Source: Thermoproteota archaeon
Lineage (GTDB): Archaea > Thermoproteota > Thermoprotei_A > EX4484-217-1 > JAPDJV01
Assembly (NCBI GenBank): GCA_029258925.1
Contig: JAPDJV010000051.1
Location: 1-33,713, forward strand
Reading direction: 5' to 3'
DNA length: 33,713 bases
Shown here piece by piece: positions 8,290-14,898 of the stretch. Position 1 is the stretch's first letter; each line of letters opens with the position of its first letter. Made by a program: the position numbers and the translations under genes. The notes under the pieces are model-generated. The model searched no databases. It was not told where the DNA came from and saw only the letters and a program-made list of their open reading frames with translations.

Positions 8290-9528
8290 ATGAGAGGCAT
8301 CCCGGCAATAGAGGGGGGTAGCAGGCTTATTGATAGAGAAATCAAAATAGGTCCTCTAATAGAGGAAGACGACATCGCAGGCGTGGTGGAAGTGCTTAAA
8401 AGTAGGAGGCTTGCTTCGACTGTTGGAACTGTTACTAGAGTTTTCGAAGAAGAGTTTGCAAAGAAAATCGGCGTTAAAAACGCTATAGCCGTCTGCAATG
8501 GGTCAGCAGCTCTCTTCGTAGCTTTAAAAGCAGCTGGGATTGGTCCAGGAGACGAAGTTATAGTGCCCTCATTCACATTTGTCGCTACGGCCACAGCTGT
8601 CTTACACGCGAATGCTTTACCTGTCTTTGCAGATATTGATGAAAAAACGTTCACTATATCCCCGGAATCATTAGAGGAAAAAATAACTGAAAGGACTAAA
8701 GCCGTGATAGTTGTCCACTTATTCGGACATCCAGCAGACATGGATAAGATAATGAAAATAGCCAGAAAACACGGTATTATGGTAATCGAGGACTCTGCTC
8801 AGGCTATTGGAGCAATGTATAGAGGGAAGTTTACCGGGTCTCTAGGTGATATTGGAGCATTTAGTTTCTATCCTACAAAGAATATTACGAGTGGAGAGGG
8901 AGGCATGGTTACGACGAACATCGACGAAATAGCGGAGAGGGCAAGACTCATAATAAACCATGGCCAAACTGATAGATACTATCATGAAATTCTAGGGTAC
9001 AACCTTAGAATGACAGAACTCCAAGCGGCTTTAGGCTTAAGTCAGCTGAGAAAATTAGATAGATTTAATGAGATTAGGAGAAAGCATGCGAGAATATATA
9101 GTGAAGCATTGGGCTTTCTAGAGGAGGAGGGATTAATACGATTGCCTAGAGAATATGGGGATGTTTGCAGTTCTTGGAGCCTATACGAGGTTCTAATAAA
9201 TAATGCGGAGTTAAGAGTGGGAAGAGACATAATATATAACGCTCTGAGAGCCGAAGGCGCTCCCGCAACAATAGCATATCCAAGAGTTCTCTACGAAAAT
9301 CCATTATTCAAAGAGCTTAGAGGTCATGGGAAAGGCTGTCCGTGGAGGTGCCCATTAAACAAATACTACACAGCTCCCAAGTTTAGAGAGGGTCTCACAC
9401 CAATCGCCGAGAATGTGGCTAGAAGATGTTTAACTCTTCACACAGATCCCATAATGGGAGAAGATGGTGTAAAGCTTGTTGCAAAAGCTTTTATAAAAAT
9501 ACTGAAATACTACCAACATACCAAGTAG
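8290..9528 (+). CDS. DegT/DnrJ/EryC1/StrS-family PLP aminotransferase
   Basis: Sugar-nucleotide-type aminotransferase, fold type I. Visible family landmarks (numbered from ATG 8290) are a CNGSAALFVAL cofactor-binding stretch near 70, VIEDSAQAIGA with the PLP-pyridine aspartate at 168, and the Schiff-base lysine at 197 in FSFYPTKNITSGEGG. The length (412 aa) is normal for the family. Such enzymes transfer an amino group from glutamate to a keto-sugar nucleotide for surface glycans; the actual substrate cannot be read from sequence. ATG 8290 has AAGGTGG five bases upstream, better than the GTG at 8281. A TATA-like TTTAATC lies near 8241. No sugar-biosynthesis neighbours are present, so its pathway partners must lie elsewhere. 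Confidence 0.9.
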   Translation: MRGIPAIEGGSRLIDREIKIGPLIEEDDIAGVVEVLKSRRLASTVGTVTRVFEEEFAKKIGVKNAIAVCNGSAALFVALKAAGIGPGDEVIVPSFTFVATATAVLHANALPVFADIDEKTFTISPESLEEKITERTKAVIVVHLFGHPADMDKIMKIARKHGIMVIEDSAQAIGAMYRGKFTGSLGDIGAFSFYPTKNITSGEGGMVTTNIDEIAERARLIINHGQTDRYYHEILGYNLRMTELQAALGLSQLRKLDRFNEIRRKHARIYSEALGFLEEEGLIRLPREYGDVCSSWSLYEVLINNAELRVGRDIIYNALRAEGAPATIAYPRVLYENPLFKELRGHGKGCPWRCPLNKYYTAPKFREGLTPIAENVARRCLTLHTDPIMGEDGVKLVAKAFIKILKYYQHTK

Positions 9529-9593
9529 TGGGTGCTAAATCCTTGCAGTTACACAAGAGAAATTAGTAAATCCTTATTCGCGAGGGGTATCTG

Positions 9594-10271
9594 ATGGTAA
9601 TAAAAATAGATAATAGAGTGAGAAAAGTTTTGAGAGAGGTCTTATCGGAAATGGTTAACCCTGTAGACATAATGGTATTCTCAGCAAGAGAGGATTGTGA
9701 ATACTGTGAAGACACTATTACTATTGTTAAAGCGCTCGTTGAGGAATCCGGTGGTAAAATATCTCTTACAACATATTATAGAGAGAAGGAAGCCGAGGTC
9801 TTTGAGAAATACGGTATTGATAGAGTTCCCACAGTGGCTCTGCTAGAGGGTTATATAAGATATACTGGTATCCCGGCTGGTGAGGAATTTAAGGGCTTAG
9901 TGGATACAATAATCAAGGTTTCTAAAGGTGATAGTGGGCTGAGCGGAGAAGTAGTTAGTAAATTAAGGAGGGAGCTGGTGGGAGCGGTATACGTTGAGGT
10001 GATAGTAACTCCAACATGTCCATATTGTCCAATGGCAGCTGTTCTATCCAACATGTTTGCGCTTGAGGCGAAGGGGAAAGTGGTTTCAGACATTGTTGAG
10101 GGAATAGAGAACTCTGATATAGCTTATAAATATGGGGTAACAGCTGTACCCTCCATAGCCCTTAACGGGGAATTAGAGTTCATCGGCGTGCCCGACGAGG
10201 ACTCTTTTCTTGAAGCGTTGATAAAGTATCAGAAAGCTGAGTATTCTATGCCTATAAGGAGACCAAGCTAA
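9594..10271 (+). CDS. Protein disulfide oxidoreductase, two glutaredoxin-like domains
   Basis: Archaeal PDO (225 aa) made of two thioredoxin-fold units. The first has C35-x-x-C38 (CEYC) and the cis-proline in RVPTVAL; the second has C142-x-x-C145 (CPYC) and AVPSIALN. Hyperthermophile PDOs form and isomerise disulfides in cytosolic proteins and accept electrons from thioredoxin reductase. ATG start with GAGGGGT upstream. It lies between the aminotransferase and the decayed insertion element and probably has its own promoter. Length and both active sites are intact. Confidence 0.93.
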   Translation: MVIKIDNRVRKVLREVLSEMVNPVDIMVFSAREDCEYCEDTITIVKALVEESGGKISLTTYYREKEAEVFEKYGIDRVPTVALLEGYIRYTGIPAGEEFKGLVDTIIKVSKGDSGLSGEVVSKLRRELVGAVYVEVIVTPTCPYCPMAAVLSNMFALEAKGKVVSDIVEGIENSDIAYKYGVTAVPSIALNGELEFIGVPDEDSFLEALIKYQKAEYSMPIRRPS

Positions 10272-10277
10272 GTGGTT

Positions 10278-10329
10278 GTCCGTGCTTTATCTTTTGGTAA
10301 CTAAGAGTATTTTAGAAACTTGCACGGAC
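10278..10329. repeat. 8-bp inverted repeat at the tnpB 3' side
   Basis: GTCCGTGC at 10278-10285 is exactly inverted by GCACGGAC at 10322-10329, with 36 bases between. Position after the tnpB 3' end fits a right-end hairpin of an IS200/IS605 element, or part of the guide-RNA scaffold. The loop contains an inverted copy of the motif found at 11724 and 11752. Confidence 0.45.
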
Positions 10330-10409
10330 TTCCCCTTCATTGGGATTGGGTTTTCATCTCCCTCTAGGGCTTTCATCCCCCTATTTACCACTTTGGGGAC
10401 ACATCCTCT
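10322..10409 (-). ncRNA. Possible omegaRNA (reRNA) remnant downstream of tnpB
   Basis: TnpB guide RNAs are known to derive from the 3' end of tnpB plus the right end of the element. Here the 88 bases after the tnpB stop are G-rich on the minus strand and contain two near-copies of GATGAAARCCC, mapping to 10377-10367 and 10358-10348. This is compatible with such an RNA but not proof. Confidence 0.3.
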
Positions 10410-11495
10410 TTAAGCTAGATTCCAAGAAGCATTAATATCTCTGCTAGTTACTACTCCGTTAGGTAGCTTAACCCACCTATAATTGATAAACTCTAGTTCT
10501 CCACCTAATGGTGATGTCTTAGATGTCCCCTTAGGATTAACATAGGTTACCATTAATCCCTCTAGTAATGCTTTGTAATGTATGTGTGCTTGTATTCTAC
10601 GGTAAACCCATAATGATAGCTCCCAGTTAAACCTCTTACCACCATTACCTCTAGTTCTTAACTTATTAAGGTCTTCAAGAACAATCACTGCATTATACTC
10701 TTTTGCAATCTCCACTATTCTTCTTGAAGCATAGTGTGAGGAATCTATGAGTGTGTTTCTAGCTCTCCTATAATGCTTTCTAATAACCTCTAATACTTTA
10801 CTTATTAAACCTCCACGACTTAGGATACTTCTTTTGTGGTTTTTCAGCCATCTTTCTATGTATTAATGCTCTAGTTAAACCATTAAACGTATAACACCCA
10901 TTGAAACTAGTTTACCTCTCAAATCTACAATCGTATATGTTATATTGTTAAAGTTTACGTCTACACCCGTAACTGCTCTTAGAGGCTTAACTACTACCTC
11001 TCTTTCAAATGTTAGGTAAACCCATGTTGTGTTATCCCTATAGCTTACTAAAATCTCCTTAAGCTTCCATTCACCATTAAAGTATTTGTCTAAATGCTTA
11101 TACCATATCAGCTTTAACTCTACCCATTCACCATTAAGAGCCGCTATTCTCAATACCTTATCCTCTAAGTTTAGCTTATAATCTTGGTAGTCTAGCTGTT
11201 AGCCTCTTTAAAATTGGCTTTGAAACTTTCTCTCCATTCTTCATTTTCATTCTCATTGCTTTTACTATCTCTCTAGTTCCCCTCTCAATCTTATGACAAT
11301 GATGTGCACGAAAACCTTGCTCCTTAAGTATCCTGTAGAATTTATGGTGTAACTCCTTTATTGATGGTATGTAGTTTAAATTCCATATCTTGTTTACCAC
11401 ATATTGCATCCAATCACGATATGCTCTAAGGAAACCTATTAGGGTCTGGGAGTTTGGGTAACCGCTTTCACCTTAGCGGTTACTTTAACCTTCAT
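10410..11495 (-). pseudogene. tnpB: tnpB pseudogene (IS1341-like RNA-guided nuclease), four frameshifts
   Basis: Joining three frames gives a TnpB of about 360 aa. The N-terminus starts at the ATG at 11495 (MKVKVTAKVKAV), shifts frame near 11460 into YPNSQTLIGFLRAYRDW, shifts again near 11188 into DYQDYKLNLEDKV, again near 10887 into FNGLTRALIHRKMAEK, and finally near 10803 into SKVLEVIRKHYRRAR. All three RuvC acidic residues can still be read: D in GVDVNFNN, E in VLEDLNKLR and D in SRDINASWNLA. The CXXC zinc-finger cysteines normally before the last motif are missing (KTSPLGG). Four separate frameshifts make an active single protein unlikely. The last reading frame ends with a normal stop at 10410. 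Confidence 0.85.
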
Positions 11496-11507
11496 CCTCC
11501 CAGACCC
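11442..11507. repeat. Nested hairpins covering the tnpB start region
   Basis: Outer stem: GGGTCTGGGAG at 11442-11452 pairs perfectly with CTCCCAGACCC at 11497-11507. Inner stem: GTAACCGCT at 11458-11466 pairs perfectly with AGCGGTTAC at 11475-11483 across an eight-base loop. In the tnpB transcript the outer stem includes the GGGAGG ribosome binding site, and the start codon sits inside the structure. Confidence 0.75.
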
Positions 11508-11517
11508 CACATAACTA

Positions 11518-11553
11518 TATAGATAGCAAAATATATAAGATTTGCTATCTATA
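11518..11553. promoter_or_regulatory. 13-bp palindrome centred on a TATA box, shared by tnpB and the divergent small ORF
   Basis: TATAGATAGCAAA at 11518-11530 is exactly inverted at 11541-11553. The 10-base centre, ATATATAAGA, reads as a TATA box in both directions. It lies about 36-45 bases from both the tnpB ATG (11495) and the TTG of the small ORF (11574). This suits a bidirectional promoter with a dimer-binding operator. Confidence 0.6.
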
Positions 11554-11573
11554 CTCACATATGGTGATAGATA

Positions 11574-11720
11574 TTGTGTGAAGTCTACGTTTTTGAAGCT
11601 ACATTAATGAAGTTCTCTTACGATAGAACCTTAATCTACCCACCAAAAGAGTACCAAGAGAAACTAAAGAAACATAGAGGAAAGAAAATAAAAGTAATTG
11701 TAATCATAGAACCAGAATAA
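11574..11720 (+). CDS. Small insertion-element ORF, possible AbrB-like/DUF2080-like protein
   Basis: 48-aa ORF divergent from tnpB. TTG start with GGTGAT five bases upstream; an internal ATG at 11607 would give 37 aa. The middle reads RTLIYPPKEYQEKL and the end GKKIKVIVIIEPE, with one PKEY-type turn followed by a basic loop and a hydrophobic strand. This resembles short swapped-hairpin DNA-binding proteins found near archaeal transposons, but the similarity is by eye only. Its promoter is the palindromic TATA region, so autoregulation and control of tnpB is a reasonable inference. It is too short for many gene finders. Confidence 0.5.
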   Translation: MCEVYVFEATLMKFSYDRTLIYPPKEYQEKLKKHRGKKIKVIVIIEPE

Positions 11721-11723
11721 AAG

Positions 11724-11763
11724 GTTTCTAAAATATTTAAAAGTTACTATAGTTTCTAAAATA
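11724..11763. repeat. 12-bp direct repeat at the element's outer end
   Basis: GTTTCTAAAATA occurs at 11724-11735 and again at 11752-11763. The same 12-mer is present in inverted orientation at 10308-10319, inside the left-end stem-loop; with the second copy the match extends to 13 bases. It may mark recombination or protein-binding sites, though AT-richness makes chance possible. Confidence 0.5.
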
Positions 11764-11790
11764 ACCTAGGTACTCAAATAAGTGAATAGT

Positions 11791-12669
11791 CTAAAGTATT
11801 TCAACGCCCTCCTTAAGCATTCTATAAGTTGTTAGGAGCTCGTCTACGTCTACCTTGCTTGGACCAACGGTTTTAACGGTTATTCTAGATCCAGCTAGAC
11901 CTAATAGAGCTGCCTTATATGCATCATAGCTTCTGGCATATTCGTAGGTAAAGTATGCTGTGAAAACATCTCCGGCTCCAGTCGGGCACACTCCTTCTAA
12001 AGGGGGTACTCTTAAATTGATGAAACCTTCACTACACAAAATTTTAACCTCATTTCTAGCTGTTGAAATGGCAACCTCGACTCCCTTCCTAACTATAGTC
12101 TTTAAGCATTTTTCTATGTCGGCTTCCCCCGTCAAGGCTCTTATCTCCACAAAGTTTCCTCTGACTATTGTAGCCTTTGCAATAATTTCTAAAATATTTG
12201 TTCCAAGCTCTGAGACAATTATTCTTCCATCTCCGATATTCTTCCTAACAAAGCCTTGTATGTCAACTGATACAAGACTCTGCTTTGCTAAGCGAGGTAT
12301 TTCCGTTACATCAACTTCATGGTATGTCGGAGAAACCATCACAATGCCGGCTGTGGAGGTTATAGGCGAAATTTTAGCCGAGCTACTCAATAATACTATC
12401 CTCTCAGGATCAACAGTGTAGTCGAGTAGGAATCTAGTAGTTGTTTCATTATAGTATGGCTCATTTAAAATTAATTTACTCTTTAAGTGCTTCAAGTATT
12501 TTTCAGGAAAGTCTCTTCCTAGTCTGGTCGTAACATAAACTTTTACTCCTAATGACGCTAGTGCTAAACCTCCGTATGAAGGTGGCCCTCCTAGAATTTC
12601 TCTAAAAAACTTCTTTCTAGTAACTATGTTATCTAAAGTAACATGACCTATTATCTCAATTGAAGTCAC
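11791..12669 (-). CDS. PfkB-family (ribokinase-like) sugar or nucleoside kinase
   Basis: The protein opens with a strand carrying GHVTLDNIV and a glycine-rich GGPPSYGGLALASLG substrate-binding segment. It ends with the anion-hole/catalytic motif CPTGAGDVF, where the aspartate is the catalytic base. About 292 aa, normal for the family. It phosphorylates a hydroxymethyl group of a sugar or nucleoside using ATP or ADP; the substrate is not predictable here. The GTG at 12669 is chosen because GGGTGATT lies about five bases upstream; a GTG at 12678 would add three residues but would fall inside that binding site. Divergent from the regulator at 12769. Confidence 0.88.
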   Translation of the reverse strand: MTSIEIIGHVTLDNIVTRKKFFREILGGPPSYGGLALASLGVKVYVTTRLGRDFPEKYLKHLKSKLILNEPYYNETTTRFLLDYTVDPERIVLLSSSAKISPITSTAGIVMVSPTYHEVDVTEIPRLAKQSLVSVDIQGFVRKNIGDGRIIVSELGTNILEIIAKATIVRGNFVEIRALTGEADIEKCLKTIVRKGVEVAISTARNEVKILCSEGFINLRVPPLEGVCPTGAGDVFTAYFTYEYARSYDAYKAALLGLAGSRITVKTVGPSKVDVDELLTTYRMLKEGVEIL

Positions 12670-12768
12670 AGGAATCACCCAAAGCTTAATACTGTAGCGG
12701 ATAGAATTAAGTAGTAAGGTTGTCTAATTAAAACTGTTAACTGTGTAGAAGAGAGGGAGTGCTAGAGT

Positions 12769-13155
12769 ATGCTTCCATGTGAGGTTTTATCTAAAAGGCT
12801 GTTTCCTGCTCTAAGAGGAGTTATAGCAAGAATGTTGATAGAGAAGCACGGGTTAAGCGTATATGAGACCTCGAAGCTTCTTGGGTTAACCCCTGCAGCA
12901 GTATCAAACTATTTAAGTGGCAAGCGAGGGGATAAGCTACTTAAAGATATTTACAGTAATACTGATATTATGGTGAAAATAGAGGGGTTGGTAGATAAGA
13001 TGGCTAAAGGAAAGGCAGGACTAGAAGACTACTTAGATTTTATATGTACCATATGTATTGAAGTAAGAAAGGGGAAAATAGAGTTAAGAGAATTAGAAGA
13101 AGCAATGCTAATAAAGAAAATGTGTGAAAACCCGTTTAGTAAAGGTGCAAAATAG
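12769..13155 (+). CDS. COG2522-like HTH transcriptional regulator
   Basis: 128 aa. An XRE-type helix-turn-helix lies at about 25-57: LIEKHGLSVYETSKLLGLTPAAVSNYLSG with the recognition helix in TPAAVSNYL. A helical C-terminal half contains two close cysteines (FICTICIEV). This layout matches the archaeal predicted regulators of COG2522. It starts with ATG after a purine-rich GAGGGAG and ends three bases before thiI, so the two are almost certainly co-transcribed. Control of its own operon is a reasonable guess. Confidence 0.85.
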   Translation: MLPCEVLSKRLFPALRGVIARMLIEKHGLSVYETSKLLGLTPAAVSNYLSGKRGDKLLKDIYSNTDIMVKIEGLVDKMAKGKAGLEDYLDFICTICIEVRKGKIELRELEEAMLIKKMCENPFSKGAK

Positions 13156-13158
13156 GAT

Positions 13159-14385
13159 ATGGACGAAAGTGAGACATTCTTTAATACGGTATTAGTGAGA
13201 TATGGAGAAGTAACATTAAAGAGTAACGTCGTTAGGAGGAGACTGGAGAAGTCACTCGTTGACTCTATAAAATATGTACTGGAGAGAGAGGGAATAGAGT
13301 TCTCTGACGTGACCCTGATTCCAGGTAGAATTATTATAAAGACTAGGGAAGCTTTCAGAGTTGCTGATGTAGTGTCTAAAGTTTTCGGTGTAGTGAGTAC
13401 ATCTCCCTGCCTAGAAATAGGCAATAAAATAGAGATTATAAGGAAGGTGGCGGTAAATCTAGCAAGAAGCACTATAAAGAATAATTCAACATTTGCTGTG
13501 AGAGCTAGAAGAGTAAAGGTATACCCTATCACAAGTAAGGAAATAGAAAAAGTTGTTGGAGCAGACATTCTAGAGGAATTAAGGGATAGGGGTGTAAGAG
13601 TCAATCTGGATAATCCAGATCACACTATATACATTGAGGCCCGAACATCCAAGGCATACATATACAATACTATCATCAGGGGAATTGGAGGAATGCCGGC
13701 GGGAAGCGAGGGAAAAATAGTAGCCTTGATTTCAGGGGGGATAGATAGTCCTGTGGCACTGTGGTTGTTAATGAGAAGGGGGTGTAAGCCAGTTATACTA
13801 CACTTAAATTTAGGGACTTATGCTAGCCAGAAAGTTAAAGAAAAAATTAGAGGAATACTAGGAGTACTGAAAAGATGGTATCCTAGACCTTCAATTACGT
13901 ACGTCGAAGCAGATTATGAGAGCATTTTGAAGAGAATAAGCCAGAGGGCTCCAACTAGATACACATGTGTACTATGTAAGAGGGGGATGCTTAAGGTCGC
14001 AGAAGAAGTAGCTAGAAGAGTCGGTGGTGAAGCTATTGTTACTGGCGAGAGCCTGGGGCAGGTAGCGTCTCAGACATTAAGTAACATATTCTCCATAAAC
14101 TATGGAATAAAATATCCTATTTTGAGACCTCTCATAGCCATGGACAAAGAGGAAATAATAACACTTTCACGAAGAATAGGCTTATATGAAATATCCTCGA
14201 AGCAAGCTGTTCACTGCAAGCTCTCACCAAAACTTCGAGGCCTACCTGTTACCACGAGAGCCAGCCTCGAAGTTTTAAACAATTTGTGGGAGAAACTAGA
14301 GCTTGAAGGTCTAGTTAAAAAAGCTGTTGAAAAGATGGAGGTAAAAGAAATATTCGACAGTAATATTAGAGAGATTGCTGTGTAA
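13159..14385 (+). CDS. thiI: tRNA 4-thiouridine synthase ThiI (archaeal type)
   Basis: Forms s4U in tRNA and, in some organisms, feeds sulfur to thiamine thiazole. Order: N-terminal ferredoxin-like region, THUMP RNA-binding domain (about 60-170), then a PP-loop ATPase with SGGIDS at 192-197. There is no C-terminal rhodanese domain, as usual in archaea. The cysteine pair C270/C273 (TCVLCKR) and C353 are at places where archaeal ThiI has sulfur-transfer or Fe-S ligand cysteines. 408 aa, complete. The GESLGQVASQTLSN motif near 296-309 is a strong family marker. Confidence 0.95.
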   Translation: MDESETFFNTVLVRYGEVTLKSNVVRRRLEKSLVDSIKYVLEREGIEFSDVTLIPGRIIIKTREAFRVADVVSKVFGVVSTSPCLEIGNKIEIIRKVAVNLARSTIKNNSTFAVRARRVKVYPITSKEIEKVVGADILEELRDRGVRVNLDNPDHTIYIEARTSKAYIYNTIIRGIGGMPAGSEGKIVALISGGIDSPVALWLLMRRGCKPVILHLNLGTYASQKVKEKIRGILGVLKRWYPRPSITYVEADYESILKRISQRAPTRYTCVLCKRGMLKVAEEVARRVGGEAIVTGESLGQVASQTLSNIFSINYGIKYPILRPLIAMDKEEIITLSRRIGLYEISSKQAVHCKLSPKLRGLPVTTRASLEVLNNLWEKLELEGLVKKAVEKMEVKEIFDSNIREIAV

Positions 14386-14394
14386 ATTTAAAAG
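14385..14394 (+). promoter_or_regulatory. TATA-like promoter of the Hsp20-like gene
   Basis: AATTTAAAAG immediately after the thiI stop. A start of transcription near 14415-14420 would leave a short leader carrying GGTGAC before the ATG at 14442. Confidence 0.4.
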
Positions 14395-14441
14395 CCTTAG
14401 AGTGCAAAATTTAGTTCACATCTCCTAGACGGTGACATGCT

Positions 14442-14831
14442 ATGGAAGAAGAAAATAATGATGTAAGGGAGATGATATCTGAAATAGAGAGAGCATATGG
14501 TGAAGCCAAGAAGTTGATAAAATCGGAGTATGGAAGGGGTGTAAATTTTGAACTAATTAAATCATTACTTTCTAGAAACTCGACTTGCAGTCTAGAGTTT
14601 AGGGAGCCAGATATTCAAATAGAGGAGAGGGGGGAGGAGGGATTCAAAATATTGCTCGATATGCCGGGTATTTCAAGTGGTGAAATAATAGTTTTGGGAG
14701 TTGGTAAGGAAATAATAGTGTTAGGGGGAATTAACGAGATAAGATACTATAAGGATATTATTCTTCCAGTGAAAATAAACAGAATATCGTGGAACTACTC
14801 TAATGGTACACTTAGAATAGATGTTAACTAA
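14442..14831 (+). CDS. Hsp20/alpha-crystallin-like protein
   Basis: 129 aa with an acidic helical N-terminus and a C-terminal alpha-crystallin-type beta sandwich. FKILLDMPGISSGEIIV matches the usual strand with the conserved MPG, and the end WNYSNGTLRIDVN corresponds to the family's NGVLxV motif. The middle loop is short, and the C-terminal IxI tail that docks dimers is missing, so oligomerisation may differ from classical small heat-shock proteins. GGTGAC precedes the ATG. Probably a small chaperone or a p23-like adaptor. Confidence 0.75.
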   Translation: MEEENNDVREMISEIERAYGEAKKLIKSEYGRGVNFELIKSLLSRNSTCSLEFREPDIQIEERGEEGFKILLDMPGISSGEIIVLGVGKEIIVLGGINEIRYYKDIILPVKINRISWNYSNGTLRIDVN

Positions 14832-14898
14832 ATTAGCCATATATAATGGTCTCCAATAATCGAAACATATATTCCCAGAAAAACTGATGGAAAAATAC

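Larger units (their letters stand above)
10278..11763. mobile_element. Decayed IS200/IS605-type (IS1341-like, tnpB-only) element
   Basis: Contains a tnpB pseudogene on the minus strand, a divergent small ORF, structured ends and no tnpA. Boundaries are estimates. The left end is placed at an 8-bp inverted repeat just after the PDO gene. The right end is placed after the second copy of a 12-base motif that also occurs inverted near the left end. Neighbouring genes are intact, so it lies between genes and has not disrupted one. Confidence 0.7.

Noticed and set aside
10348..10377. GATGAAARCCC repeats as a CRISPR array
   Set aside because: Only two short imperfect copies, unlike a repeat-spacer array; position behind tnpB explains them better.
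10887..10887. Programmed -1 frameshift in tnpB
   Set aside because: A slip at CGTTTA restores the frame, but three more shifts exist without slippery sites, so decay is simpler.
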